Translations under genes and position numbers: made by a program
Source: Afipia sp. 1NLS2
GTDB lineage: Bacteria > Pseudomonadota > Alphaproteobacteria > Rhizobiales > Xanthobacteraceae
Assembly (NCBI RefSeq): GCF_000178995.1
Contig: NZ_ADVZ01000001.1
Coordinates: 1,088,001-1,152,000 of the forward strand
Direction of reading: 5' to 3'
DNA length: 64,000 nt
Part shown: positions 16,755-26,215 of the stretch, piece after piece
Numbering within the stretch: the stretch's first letter is position 1
Layout of the letters: each line of letters begins with the position of its first letter
Notes under the pieces: model-generated
Told to the model about the DNA's origin: nothing
The model's database searches: none
Seen by the model: the letters and a program-made list of their open reading frames with translations, nothing else

Positions 16755-16791
16755 TGTGCTTAATAAGCACATGCCGATGTGCTTGTTGACA
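16755..16791. promoter_or_regulatory. Probable operator in the divergent regulator/CBASS promoter region
   Basis: TGTGCTTAATAAGCACA at 16755-16771 is a perfect 17-bp palindrome. A third copy of the half-site, TGTGCTTG, follows at 16778-16785 and touches TTGACA (16786-16791), a good -35 box for the plus-strand CBASS operon. A repressor bound here would block RNA polymerase towards CBASS and sit near the regulator's own promoter. A -10 box was not clear. Confidence 0.7.
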
Positions 16792-16865
16792 GCATCGGTT
16801 TCTTCTGGAATCCATGCTGGGTCGGCGAGCGTGTTCAGTCGGCGACAAACAAAGGATCGTCGACG

Positions 16866-17789
16866 ATGCAGAAGCTGGCTGCGGTGCAAAGTGAAGATTT
16901 CAATCGACCAAAGGGGATCCAGCGATCACGCCGGCTTCCCGATCCGGCGCTCGGCGCCCTGTGGGACTCAATTATCCTGGAAGAACGTCTGAAGGCTCAG
17001 CTCCTCTCCCAAGCGATGCTGAACTTCACGATGCGCGGCAAGGTCGATCGTAGCGTCATTCCGCTGCACGGCGTGATCCTTCTCGTCGGACCCCCGGGTA
17101 CAGGAAAAACCTCTCTTGCCCGTGGACTGGCACATCGCACCGCCGAATCCTTCCAGGGCGGCGGGTTCCGTCTCCTCGAGGTCGAGCCGCACGCGCTGAC
17201 CAGTTCGGCGATGGGCAAAACCCAGCGCGCGGTCTCGGAATTGTTTTCGCAGTCGATCGCAGAGTCAGCCGCGGCCGGTCCGACCATCGTTCTCCTCGAC
17301 GAGGTTGAGACGCTCGCGGCTGACAGATCGAAGATGAGCCTTGAGGCCAACCCGATCGACATCCATCGCGCGACTGATGCCGTTCTGGTTCAGCTCGATG
17401 CTCTCGCCGAGCAGCATCCGAACCTGCTGTTTCTTGCCACTAGCAATTTTCCTCAGGCCGTGGATGCGGCCTTCACGTCGCGGTGCGACCTTGTGGTCCA
17501 GGTGCCCCTGCCGGACCGCGACGCCTGCGCGCGCATCCTGAAAGACTGCCTCACTGGGTTGGGTAAGACCTATCCGGCCATCGCGCGGTTGGCGACCAGC
17601 GCGAATTTTGACCGCTGCGCCGCGGAGTGCGTGGGGCTCGACGGGCGCGCCATCCGCAAGATGGTCGCCAACGCTCTTGCCAGCACGCCCCAGACCGCGA
17701 TGAACCCAGACCGGGTAACCGCCGAAGATCTGCTGGCGGCGGCGCGCGCCGCCAAGGCGGGACGCTTGTCGGGAGGCAAAGTCCCGTGA
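16866..17789 (+). CDS. cap6: Trip13/Pch2-like AAA+ ATPase of type III CBASS (Cap6)
   Basis: 307 residues from ATG 16866 (AAGGA upstream); the ORF from 16779 would start inside the operator and is rejected. Walker A GPPGTGKT is at residues 75-82 and Walker B TIVLLDEVETL has D145/E146. Sensor and arginine-finger regions (LLFLATSNFPQ, AFTSRCD) are present, as in Trip13. In type III CBASS this ATPase remodels the HORMA protein, opening it and switching off the nucleotidyltransferase. First gene of the operon; it overlaps the next gene by 4 bases. Confidence 0.92.
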   Translation: MQKLAAVQSEDFNRPKGIQRSRRLPDPALGALWDSIILEERLKAQLLSQAMLNFTMRGKVDRSVIPLHGVILLVGPPGTGKTSLARGLAHRTAESFQGGGFRLLEVEPHALTSSAMGKTQRAVSELFSQSIAESAAAGPTIVLLDEVETLAADRSKMSLEANPIDIHRATDAVLVQLDALAEQHPNLLFLATSNFPQAVDAAFTSRCDLVVQVPLPDRDACARILKDCLTGLGKTYPAIARLATSANFDRCAAECVGLDGRAIRKMVANALASTPQTAMNPDRVTAEDLLAAARAAKAGRLSGGKVP

Positions 17790-18262
17790 GCACAGTCGCC
17801 AGCCGCACCTTTAAGAGTACGCCCGAACGTGACGCCAGTCGAACCTGGACGGCGATCGTCGACCTGCTGACTCTGGGGAAAGCCAGTGAGGCGCGGACCG
17901 AGCTTCTGGCCGTCGCCGGCGTGGCGGCAAGCATCATAGCTGATCAAGCACCAAAGGAGGCAGCCATCACGGTGACCTGCGACGGTCCTCGGACACGCAT
18001 CTATTGTCTCTATGACGATGACGCGGTCGAAGGCTCCGACGCGAACGAGGACGCCCTTGGCTTCGATCCGTTGAAGGGAGATTGGCGCGTCTCGCTTCCG
18101 TGTCTCGCGGACGACCTTGCCTGGGTCCAGGGCGCCTTGAAGAAACATAGCACCCGCATAACGGCGCGCGATCTTGGCGCCGCTGTGTCTGCCGTGGATG
18201 AAGCCGCAACAACGAAATCCCAGGCGCTTGTCTTCGATCCGAAGGGGTTTCTCGGCTCATGA
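17786..18262 (+). CDS. Unrecognised 158-aa CBASS operon protein (second HORMA or Cap8 candidate)
   Basis: GTG start at 17786 overlaps the ATPase stop and has GGAGG 9 bases upstream; it ends in ATGA with the HORMA gene. The first ~70 residues look helical ([20 protein letters not shown]). A beta-rich part follows ([20 protein letters not shown], then [13 protein letters not shown]). No signal peptide or catalytic motif is visible. Some type III CBASS loci carry two different HORMA proteins, and the position of this gene would suit a diverged one. I do not recognise the family from sequence, so that remains a guess. Confidence 0.8.
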   Translation: MSTVASRTFKSTPERDASRTWTAIVDLLTLGKASEARTELLAVAGVAASIIADQAPKEAAITVTCDGPRTRIYCLYDDDAVEGSDANEDALGFDPLKGDWRVSLPCLADDLAWVQGALKKHSTRITARDLGAAVSAVDEAATTKSQALVFDPKGFLGS

Positions 18263-18759
18263 CCAACGTCGCCGTCAACACCTACACGCATTCCGTCACC
18301 TATGTGGCGGACAACATCCTGAAAAGCCTAAAGGACATCATTCGCCTCAGCGGCCTCGATCCATCGGAATTTGTCGGTGACTGGGCCACGCATATGCGTG
18401 GCGTCCAGACATGGCTGAACACCGGCGATCTCGAGACTGTAGAGCTTGAGATTTATGACCCCAAAACCGATGCGCTCATTTTTCGCTGGGACATCGAGAT
18501 CTCCTATGGATGGTCGGGCGGAGACGGCAGCTTTTGGACGGACACCGACCAGCTCCGATACGCGATCCGAAAGGCCGGCCTGGCTCCAAGCGAAGCGCGC
18601 TACCGGTTTCTTTTGCAAACGAAGCCCGGGCGGCCCGATGTGATCGGATGGAGTAAGACGAGCGGGCGCTCAACGGACGGGATGATCCGCCAGAGCCTGG
18701 GCACAACGATCGAGCATAGCGGCCTCGGCGCGAGAACATCCTATCTGAGGAGAGCCTGA
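18259..18759 (+). CDS. cap7: Bacterial HORMA-domain protein of CBASS (Cap7)
   Basis: 166 residues. The whole length matches bacterial HORMA1 proteins: [20 protein letters not shown] at the N-terminus, [19 protein letters not shown] in the middle and [20 protein letters not shown] in the C-terminal safety-belt region. HORMA proteins bind a peptide trigger and then activate the partner nucleotidyltransferase. Start ATG overlaps the upstream stop; the stop shares one base with the cdnC start, and AGGAGA lies before it. Confidence 0.92.
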   Translation: MTNVAVNTYTHSVTYVADNILKSLKDIIRLSGLDPSEFVGDWATHMRGVQTWLNTGDLETVELEIYDPKTDALIFRWDIEISYGWSGGDGSFWTDTDQLRYAIRKAGLAPSEARYRFLLQTKPGRPDVIGWSKTSGRSTDGMIRQSLGTTIEHSGLGARTSYLRRA

Positions 18760-19655
18760 TGCTGACGATTGATGAAGCCTTTCGGAAATTCAAAAGCCGC
18801 CTCGAGCTGAACGACAGAGAGCAGGCGAACGCTTCGGCACGTCAGACCGAGGTGCGAGACTATCTCGATACCAAGTTCAAAATCGACCGGAGCTTTTTGA
18901 CTGGCTCATACGCACGCTGGACCAAGACGAAGCCGTTGAAGGATGTCGATATCTTCTTCGTCCTGAAAACATCTGAGGATCACTATCGCTCGAAAGCGCC
19001 ATCGATTGTTCTGACCGATTTTCACAATGCGTTGGTCGAGAAATACGGCGACAAGGCCAAGAAGCAGAATCGCTCGATCAACGTGGACTTCGGGGTGAAA
19101 GCCGACGCCGAGGACAACACCGACTATCGCGTTATCAGCGTCGACGTTGTCCCGGCTTTCGACAAAGATGATGACTTCGAGATTCCCGACAATGAGGTGG
19201 GAAAGTGGATCGAGACCAATCCGAAGGTCCACGCTGAAAAGGCCACGGCCGCGCATCAAGCCTATTCCAGCGAGTGGAAGGGATTAGTGCGGATGGTCAA
19301 ATACTGGAACAACAACCCCAAGCATGGCGAAAAGCCGGTAAAGCCCTCCTTCCTCCTCGAGGTCATGGCGCTGCAGTGCCTCCATGGCGGTTGGGGCGGC
19401 AGCTTCGATCGCGAGATGCAAGCGTTCTTCGCGACGCTTGCCGACCGGATTTTCGATGAATGGCCCGATCCCGCCGGCCTCGGCCCGGCTGTCAGCAATG
19501 GGATGGATTCGGCACGCAAGACTCGGGCACGCGACCTTCTGCGCGCGGCGGAGCGGGAAGCGACGCTCGCGATCGATCATGTTCGCCGTGGCCGAAATGG
19601 CGAGGCGCTCCGAGTCTGGCGCGAGCTGTTCGGCCCCAAATTTCCGTTGTCCTGA
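18759..19655 (+). CDS. cdnC: CD-NTase of CBASS, CdnC-like
   Basis: 298 residues of the cGAS/DncV-like fold. The GS motif is [19 protein letters not shown] with G49/S50 and metal-binding D62 and D64; the third Asp is D129 in ISVDVVPAF. The OAS1-like C-terminal region follows. The closest proteins I know are the clade C enzymes that make cyclic trinucleotides such as cAAA when activated by HORMA. The product would activate the adjacent NucC. An AGGAGA site precedes the ATG by 5 bases. Confidence 0.92.
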   Translation: MLTIDEAFRKFKSRLELNDREQANASARQTEVRDYLDTKFKIDRSFLTGSYARWTKTKPLKDVDIFFVLKTSEDHYRSKAPSIVLTDFHNALVEKYGDKAKKQNRSINVDFGVKADAEDNTDYRVISVDVVPAFDKDDDFEIPDNEVGKWIETNPKVHAEKATAAHQAYSSEWKGLVRMVKYWNNNPKHGEKPVKPSFLLEVMALQCLHGGWGGSFDREMQAFFATLADRIFDEWPDPAGLGPAVSNGMDSARKTRARDLLRAAEREATLAIDHVRRGRNGEALRVWRELFGPKFPLS

Positions 19656-19687
19656 CGAGCGCCGGCCAACTCCTGTAGAGGTCTTCG

Positions 19688-20413
19688 ATGTCAGAATGGT
19701 CCCTGTCTCAGCTTCTCTCGTCGCTGCACGAAGATATTCAGCAGCGTCTGGCGACCGTGCGGAAGACGTTCAGCCATCCTGGCACCAAGGGTGACGCCAG
19801 CGAGAACGTCTGGATCAGCTTGCTGGAGACTTACCTGCCCAAGCGCTACCAGGCGGCGAAGGCGCATGTCGTGGACAGTCTCGGAAATTTTAGCCAGCAG
19901 ATCGACGTCGTCGTCTTCGATCGCCAGTATTCACCCTTCATCTTCACCTTTGAAAACGAGACAATCATTCCCGCTGAAAGCGTCTACGCTGTCTTTGAGG
20001 CCAAGCAGACCGCGGACGCCGCTCTCGTCGCTTACGCACAGGAGAAGGTCGCCAGCGTCCGGCGTTTGCACCGTACCAGTCTTCCCATTCCCTACGCGAA
20101 AGGCGTTTATCCGGCCAAGCCGCTGATTCCGATCCTGGGAGGCCTCTTGACGTTCGAGAGTGAATGGAGCCCGGCGCTCGGGCCGTCATTTGAAAAGGCG
20201 CTAATCGCTGAGGTTGATGACGGGCGGCTCGATCTTGGCTGCGTCGCATCGCACGGCCATTTCTTCTTCGACCAAACCGCTGCCCGCTACATGTTCGTGA
20301 ACGAGAACAAGCCGGCGACGGCGTTCTTGTTCAAGCTAATTTCACAGCTCCAGTTCAGTGGGACCGTCCCGATGATCGATGTGGAAGCCTATGGCCAATG
20401 GCTTACGAAGTAG
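19688..20413 (+). CDS. nucC: NucC cyclic-trinucleotide-activated DNA endonuclease
   Basis: 241 residues, the usual NucC length. The catalytic triad is in place: D73 (QQIDVVVFDRQYSPFIF), E104 and K106 (AVFEAKQ), the same positions as in the E. coli enzyme. The C-terminus carries ATAFLFKLISQLQFSGTVPM. NucC trimers bind cAAA, pair into hexamers and cut double-stranded DNA, killing the infected cell. It is the effector gene, 32 bases after cdnC. The following 280 bases hold no gene. Confidence 0.95.
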   Translation: MSEWSLSQLLSSLHEDIQQRLATVRKTFSHPGTKGDASENVWISLLETYLPKRYQAAKAHVVDSLGNFSQQIDVVVFDRQYSPFIFTFENETIIPAESVYAVFEAKQTADAALVAYAQEKVASVRRLHRTSLPIPYAKGVYPAKPLIPILGGLLTFESEWSPALGPSFEKALIAEVDDGRLDLGCVASHGHFFFDQTAARYMFVNENKPATAFLFKLISQLQFSGTVPMIDVEAYGQWLTK

Positions 20414-20505
20414 CCAGTCGGCAAGAACAGACCGACCTCCGCCACCACGTCCCGCGAGCACCCGCGTCAATGGAGCCGACGGCGGAGTTAGACATATGCC
20501 TCCAG

Positions 20506-20540
20506 TATCTGACTGCATTATCTAATTATCTGAATTATCG
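20506..20540 (+). promoter_or_regulatory. Direct repeats in AT-rich leader before the Mokosh genes
   Basis: TATCTGA (20506), TATCTAA (20519), TATCTGA (20527) and TATCG (20536) lie as near-tandem copies in the most AT-rich stretch of the 20414-20693 spacer. They could be a regulator-binding cluster or overlapping -10 elements for mkoA. No strong -35 and no inverted repeat were found in the rest of the spacer. Confidence 0.35.
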
Positions 20541-20693
20541 TCATTTTATTCGCTCCGAGCCCTGTTTGCTGTGTCGTTACCAAGGCTTGGCTGGGGAGAA
20601 CCAAAGGGCGACTCGGCAAGAGCTGCCATCGTCGAACGAAATTCGATTACTGTTGATTGAGGTCACAACGCCCACGCGATCGTCGAGAGGCCG

Positions 20694-23600
20694 ATGGCAA
20701 AGAGCAAGCAAACGAAACGATCGAGACTCGCGCTCGAGGATCGCTTTGATTTCATCGGAGACGGTGTCGCCGTCGGCGAACGTGCCTCGTTGGGCACGGC
20801 AATCTTCGACGTCGAGGAGAAGAGCACAGGCGCGGAGCTAAGCCTGAAACTCTGGCGAAAGACCGGCAAACCGGTCGACGAAGATCTCCGACAGCTTTGG
20901 CTGCACGAGATGCGGCAGGTCCAAAGGGTAATGTCCTACGCCGGTGCGCGTGATGTCGTGGTCGACGTGATGGAGTTCGTTGAAGACGACCGTGAGTTTG
21001 GTGTTCTTCTGGAGCGTGTCGGGCAACCCCTGAGTGAAAGGCGTAAACGTGTTTCGCGCCAACACTGGCTGCACAACCTTGGTGCGCCGCGTCCGCGGAT
21101 ACTCTTCTGGAACAACATCAAGCGCGTTGTACGCGCGCTCGGCATCATCCATGCCCAAGGCTTGGTCCATGGCCGCTTGGCTGCGGATGTGATCATGACT
21201 GAGGGCGCCGATGAAGCCGATTTCCGACTCGGCGGCTTCGAGTGGAGTCTGTGGCTCGCTGCAAATTCCGCTGACCGATCTCACGCGAAGATTGGCCCAG
21301 ACGCGGCGGCTCGCCGCGCCGGGAGCTACTCCTTCGAAGCCGATTGGCGAGCGCTGGGCCTCGTCGTCGCGGAATGTCTTGATGCTGAAATCAAGCCTTC
21401 GGGCGAGGTGCAGGCATCTGGAAAGGGCGGCTCGTCCATCGCGTTGCACGTTCCAGAACGCGTGCTGATCAAACGGCTCCTCGCGCCGTCACGAATGGAC
21501 CAGCTTGATGCTGATTCGATCAGCCGGGCGACCGATGACCTCATCGCCAGTGTCGCGCGCGCGGTATCCGCCCGCGCCGGCACCTTTATCCTGACATTCG
21601 ATCGACAGTCGAAGCTTGGCGAAGCGGTATACGATGCAACAAGCGGCGAAATACCGATCGACGAATATCGTCGCCAACTCGAATGGGTCCGCGCCGACCT
21701 CGATGGCGGCGCGACGCTGTTGGTTCCGAGGGCCTTCGAGCCGGCAACCTCGTGGCTAAGACTTGTTACGGACGCCATGGTTTACAGGCTCCGGGCTTTT
21801 CGCGATGAGGGCGCAGCCGTCTGGGATGTCGCGGTCTGCCAAGCCGTCGACGTGCGATCTGGAGCATTCAGCCTGGGCGAGAATGACGAGCACCCAATTC
21901 TTCAGCCCGTTTCGGTAGCGGGGAATTCCCGAGAGGCACAGGAGCTGCGGGCGCGCCTGGGGCCCGACGCCTTGGACTGGAGCACCTTTGCTGATCGGGA
22001 CAAGGATATCGGCGGGTTGACAGAGAATGATTCAATTCGCCGTGCCCTTTTGCTGGTGCAAGTAGTCGAAGCCGTCGTCAAAGCGCTCGAAGTCTATCCG
22101 GTCGAGATCCTCGATAGAGGGCGACGAGATGGTCGGAAATTCGTCATCCTACGTGCGGAGCCGAATAACGACCGGGATCGCATCGCCAAGAAAATTGGAC
22201 TTTCAGAGAGTGCCGTTGCGCTATCGAGGTTATTTGAGGAGGAGCATCGGGACGCTGAGGCAAAATGGCGATTGAGCCAGGCGTCCAGTCTCGGTGCCAC
22301 CCGCGTCGGTGACGTTGTGGTTACATTCGTCGACATCGCCGATCACAAGGGCCGGCGCGGTTATCAGTTTGAAATTGACGAAGAACTACCTGATAGCGGC
22401 CCCTTCTTTCTTCGCACGGAGCGCGATACTGGCACCGAGCAGGTCATCGCCAGACGCCTTCGCAACATCAAAGCGTTGGATACGCGCGTCGATCTGACCG
22501 ACATGCTTGCTGATCCTTGGCGTGTGCGCCAGTCAAGTCGCGACGTGTTCAGTGACGAAGACAAGAAGGACGAAGCGTTTCTCGACCTCGATAAGCCGAA
22601 ACAGGACGCCCTCGTCGGTCTATGGTCCACGCTTCCGTCATACTTTGTCGTGGGACCGCCCGGCGTCGGAAAGACCAAGCTTGCTACCGAAGTCGTGCGA
22701 CGGCGCTTCCTTGCCGATCGCTCAACGCGTATGCTTATTAGCGCCCAAGGACATGACGCACTCGACAATCTTCAAGAGAAGATTACCGAAACTCTGAGCA
22801 AAGCCGGGCTGGCAGACCTCTTAGTGGTCCGCTCGACTACATCCGAGCGCCGACCCACAAGCGATGAAGAGGTGCACCGGGCAGGCCTCGCCTATCTTGA
22901 GCGATTGTCACGGAGCGCCCTGGCGCGTGACGCCCCAGCCCCGACCCGTTCCCGTATATCGGTGCTGAAAGCAGCGGCGAGCCGCTTGGAAACCGCTAAG
23001 GACACGGTCGATCGAGATGAAAGATCCGGACTGGGCGCGGTGTCGCATCTTGTCTTGGATGCCGCCAACATCGTCATTTCGACTGCTAATTCACCGGACG
23101 TCGAGCGGCTGGTCGAGGCACGCGAGCAGTTTGACTGGGTCGTGGTCGAAGAGGCCGCGAAAGCAACAGGGCCCGAACTGATCGGTCCTCTAATGCTGTC
23201 CGGCCGCCGTCTCCTGATAGGTGATCACCACCAATTGCCGCCCTTTGAGGCTGATCGGCTCGTCAAGATTCTGGCCGACCACAGCTTAGTCAGCGAGGCG
23301 CTTCAGATAGCAGAGCAGCTCATAGGCCCACTGCTTCGCGATGGCGAATTGGATGAGCTTGATGCCACCGCCGCGGACGCTCCAAGGCTTCGCGAAACTG
23401 CCGACATGGCTCTACGGCTGCTCGAGCCGTTCCGGACGTTCGTCGAGGATGATGAGCGACGAACAGTGGCAAACCCAGGGCACAGGCGGATCGCCGCTAC
23501 GCTCACTGAGCAGCGCCGCATGGACCCGGCGATCGCGGAGATCGTCTCGAAGGGCTTTTACCAAGGTCGGCTGACGACAGAGGCCGGTCGTGCCCGTGCG

Positions 23601-24269
23601 GCGGAGAAAGGCGAGTCTCCCATTATCCAACTGGGAGCTCTTCCCATGTCGCCCGTGGTTGTGGTCAATTTTCCGCACGTTAGTTCGACGGGACAAAGCA
23701 GTGAAATAGAGCGCGGACGGCCCCGCTGGCACAATCCGTCTGAGGTGCAGAGCGTCGTCGATGTTTTGCGGCTTGTTCGAGCGAAGGATGCGAAGAAGCC
23801 GCCGACGCTCGCAATCCTGTCGCCCTACAAGGCACAAGTGGAAAAGCTCCACGAGCGGATCGCCTCAATCCGCACGCGAGACCTCCCACACCTGGATCAG
23901 TTTCGGGCCGTTCGCAGCAACGGAGCATTTGTCGGTACGGTCGACTCGTTCCAAGGCAGCGAAGCCGACTTAGTAATCTTATCGCTTGTTCGGAATAACT
24001 CCCGCACCGGCGGTGGTGCTCTCGGGTTCTTGCGCGACAGGCGCCGCATGAACGTCGCGCTGAGCCGTGCGAAGTCTCAATTGATAATCGTCGGCAGCCT
24101 AGCGTTCCTCAAAGAAGCTGTCCGGGGTGTCAACCCAGATGCCGAAAGCCACGACATATCGTTTCTCTCCGAAATAGCGGACGCGATTGACGATCTGGCG
24201 GAACGTAAGCGCAACGATGTGCCTCTCGCCACACTTATCCCGCCTTCGATCCTGAAAGACCACCGATGA
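20694..24269 (+). CDS. mkoA: MkoA-like kinase-helicase of a Mokosh type I system
   Basis: 1191 residues. The N-terminal ~270 residues resemble a Ser/Thr kinase (ELSLKLWRKTG for the Lys strand, IIHAQGLVHGRLAADVIM for the catalytic loop). The HRD motif reads HGR and DFG reads GGF, so it may be inactive. The C-terminal half is an SF1 helicase of the COG1112 type: Walker A GPPGVGKTKL near 650, VVVEEAAKATGPEL, GDHHQLPPF, GSEADLVILSLVRNN and MNVALSRAKSQLIIVG. Mokosh type I is defined as a kinase-helicase plus a PLD nuclease, and the PLD gene follows with a 4-base overlap. The start at 20694 has GAGAGG upstream. Confidence 0.88.
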   Translation: MAKSKQTKRSRLALEDRFDFIGDGVAVGERASLGTAIFDVEEKSTGAELSLKLWRKTGKPVDEDLRQLWLHEMRQVQRVMSYAGARDVVVDVMEFVEDDREFGVLLERVGQPLSERRKRVSRQHWLHNLGAPRPRILFWNNIKRVVRALGIIHAQGLVHGRLAADVIMTEGADEADFRLGGFEWSLWLAANSADRSHAKIGPDAAARRAGSYSFEADWRALGLVVAECLDAEIKPSGEVQASGKGGSSIALHVPERVLIKRLLAPSRMDQLDADSISRATDDLIASVARAVSARAGTFILTFDRQSKLGEAVYDATSGEIPIDEYRRQLEWVRADLDGGATLLVPRAFEPATSWLRLVTDAMVYRLRAFRDEGAAVWDVAVCQAVDVRSGAFSLGENDEHPILQPVSVAGNSREAQELRARLGPDALDWSTFADRDKDIGGLTENDSIRRALLLVQVVEAVVKALEVYPVEILDRGRRDGRKFVILRAEPNNDRDRIAKKIGLSESAVALSRLFEEEHRDAEAKWRLSQASSLGATRVGDVVVTFVDIADHKGRRGYQFEIDEELPDSGPFFLRTERDTGTEQVIARRLRNIKALDTRVDLTDMLADPWRVRQSSRDVFSDEDKKDEAFLDLDKPKQDALVGLWSTLPSYFVVGPPGVGKTKLATEVVRRRFLADRSTRMLISAQGHDALDNLQEKITETLSKAGLADLLVVRSTTSERRPTSDEEVHRAGLAYLERLSRSALARDAPAPTRSRISVLKAAASRLETAKDTVDRDERSGLGAVSHLVLDAANIVISTANSPDVERLVEAREQFDWVVVEEAAKATGPELIGPLMLSGRRLLIGDHHQLPPFEADRLVKILADHSLVSEALQIAEQLIGPLLRDGELDELDATAADAPRLRETADMALRLLEPFRTFVEDDERRTVANPGHRRIAATLTEQRRMDPAIAEIVSKGFYQGRLTTEAGRARAAEKGESPIIQLGALPMSPVVVVNFPHVSSTGQSSEIERGRPRWHNPSEVQSVVDVLRLVRAKDAKKPPTLAILSPYKAQVEKLHERIASIRTRDLPHLDQFRAVRSNGAFVGTVDSFQGSEADLVILSLVRNNSRTGGGALGFLRDRRRMNVALSRAKSQLIIVGSLAFLKEAVRGVNPDAESHDISFLSEIADAIDDLAERKRNDVPLATLIPPSILKDHR

Positions 24270-26056
24270 GCGTGCTGATCGCCGTTCCAGTCTTTCGAGT
24301 AGGTTGCAAGGTCGGAATCGATCGCGGGCGCGCCTGGAGCGTGATCGATGAAGTTATTCTGTGGGCAATTACGCGCCAATCGAAGACCATCGCATCACTC
24401 GCGGCTGATGCCGATCTTCCGCACCAGGTGGTCGTTGCCTCGATCGCGCGGCTAATGCGGTTCCGCTTGGTCGAGGTGACGATCAACGACGCTTCCGTTG
24501 CGTTTCGGGCAAGTGAATATGGCTTCAAGGTGGTGAGCAGCGGCAACCCACTTCCATTCTTTCCGAAGCGAATCTCGCGCCGAGTCAGCTTTGTGATCGA
24601 GTGGGCAACCGGCGATTTCTTTCCAACCCGCCAAGTTCGTCTCATGACGCCCTATAAGCTCGAAGAGGCTCGGAAGGGCGGCTCAGAGGTTCGCATCGTA
24701 TCGGTGGAAGGTGGGGGACCTTCGATGTCACACGAAGCTAACCTCAACCGGCTCTCCGACATAGCTGCCCGTGGCTGGGACGAACAAATCGCGCTGATCG
24801 ACGGGCGAACCGCGACCATGCGCGACGACGAATACATGGTGTTGCGCGTTATCGACGGTGAGCCCCAGGGACTTCCGGAATCAGCCGGCCAAGAACTTTG
24901 CCGCCTTGTCGGAGAAGCAGCAGCACTTCCTCGGGGCACCAGCAGCATCCCGGTAGCCTACGCTGGTCCGCGGGAAATTTCCGACGACGAACCAATAGGT
25001 CATGCATGCACCATCAATGCAGACGACGTCGTGATCGGCGGTTCGGTGCAACGAGAATGCCTTGAACGGCTTCTGGAGCAGGCTCACCGCCGTGTTATCG
25101 TGCACTCCACCTTCCTTGATGCGGCGCGCTTTAAGGACATGAGCGCCGCGATCCGGGCTGCTTGTGTGAGAGGGGTTTCCTTCGACCTCCTATGGGGTGC
25201 GGAAAAAGACGAGGATACGGAGAGCCGGAACGCGGCCGCCGCTTCACAGATTGCATCGATAGTTCGCGAAGACGCCGATCTCAGGGGGCGATTCCGGGTT
25301 CACATGCGCACGACGGGGTCGCATGCCAAGCTAATCCTCCTCGATACCGCCGACGATGGATGGATTGCTGGCGTCGGATCTTGCAACTGGTTCTCTTCGC
25401 CATTCCAATCTGTTGAGTTGTCGGTTGTCTTACGAGATCAGCACGCGGTCGCCGACATCGCCGTCGCGCTGCAGCGCTTGGTGGGCCGGCGCGGCTTGTC
25501 CGATAACATTGCCACCGAAATGGCGATCAACGCGCGAGACATGCGACGCACGCCATCGCCAGGCGACAACGCGACCGTCTCCATCTTGGTCGGTACCGCC
25601 CATGACCGCCTGATTCGAATGGCTAGCAGCGAAGCGAAACGCAGATTCGTGATTGGCAGCAACCGGCTGGGCTCTACCGCCCGCCCAGGTGCCTTGATGC
25701 AAGGGGAGGTCGCCGCTAGTCGCGATGGCGTACAGGCTACCCTTCTCTACACCCAGACTGCGGGTCCCCTAAAGAACCGTCATGCCCGGGCCCTCGCCGA
25801 AGAGGCAAAAGCCGATGGCGTCCTTCTCCGTCGAACCAAGAAGGTTCCCCTTCATGGTAAGTTCGTGGCTTGGGACGACGACGATCTCGTTGTCACTAGC
25901 TTGAATTGGGCGTCTGCGTCCGCTGACCCGGACTTTCCGTGGGGCGAGATAGGGGTTCATATCCATGCGCCCCGCATTGCAACCGACACTTTGTCGCGGT
26001 TGGCGCAGATATTCCCCGAACTCACGGACGAAGCTTCGGTGGCTCAGGATGCTTAA
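24266..26056 (+). CDS. mkoB: MkoB-like phospholipase-D-fold nuclease of Mokosh type I
   Basis: 596 residues. Two HKD motifs are visible: HAKLILLD with GVGSCNWFS (near 352-375) and LHGKFVAWDDDDLVVTSLNW (near 528). The N-terminal ~110 residues hold a winged-helix-like part (AADADLPHQVVVASIARLMR). PLD nucleases of this family cut DNA without added metal. The start overlaps the mkoA stop (ATGA), so they are co-translated. With MkoA it should form a complete Mokosh type I system against phage. Confidence 0.88.
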   Translation: MSVLIAVPVFRVGCKVGIDRGRAWSVIDEVILWAITRQSKTIASLAADADLPHQVVVASIARLMRFRLVEVTINDASVAFRASEYGFKVVSSGNPLPFFPKRISRRVSFVIEWATGDFFPTRQVRLMTPYKLEEARKGGSEVRIVSVEGGGPSMSHEANLNRLSDIAARGWDEQIALIDGRTATMRDDEYMVLRVIDGEPQGLPESAGQELCRLVGEAAALPRGTSSIPVAYAGPREISDDEPIGHACTINADDVVIGGSVQRECLERLLEQAHRRVIVHSTFLDAARFKDMSAAIRAACVRGVSFDLLWGAEKDEDTESRNAAAASQIASIVREDADLRGRFRVHMRTTGSHAKLILLDTADDGWIAGVGSCNWFSSPFQSVELSVVLRDQHAVADIAVALQRLVGRRGLSDNIATEMAINARDMRRTPSPGDNATVSILVGTAHDRLIRMASSEAKRRFVIGSNRLGSTARPGALMQGEVAASRDGVQATLLYTQTAGPLKNRHARALAEEAKADGVLLRRTKKVPLHGKFVAWDDDDLVVTSLNWASASADPDFPWGEIGVHIHAPRIATDTLSRLAQIFPELTDEASVAQDA

Positions 26057-26215
26057 GGACTTGTCCGAACGTTCTGGCGCGGCGTGCCGCATTCCTCGGA
26101 GCTCGCCGCTTTACCGACACAGGCTGAAAGCCGTGTTCGCCGGTTAGCGATAATTTGCGATTCTTGCGAATTAGAGATGATAGAGCAATAGACTCTCCGG
26201 CCACCACCTGTTATC

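Noticed and set aside
10862-26056. DISARM system (large methyltransferase, helicase and PLD gene present)
   Set aside because: No DrmA or DrmB (DUF1998) gene is present, and the helicase carries a kinase domain and overlaps the PLD gene, which fits Mokosh; the methyltransferase is in a separate divergent operon.
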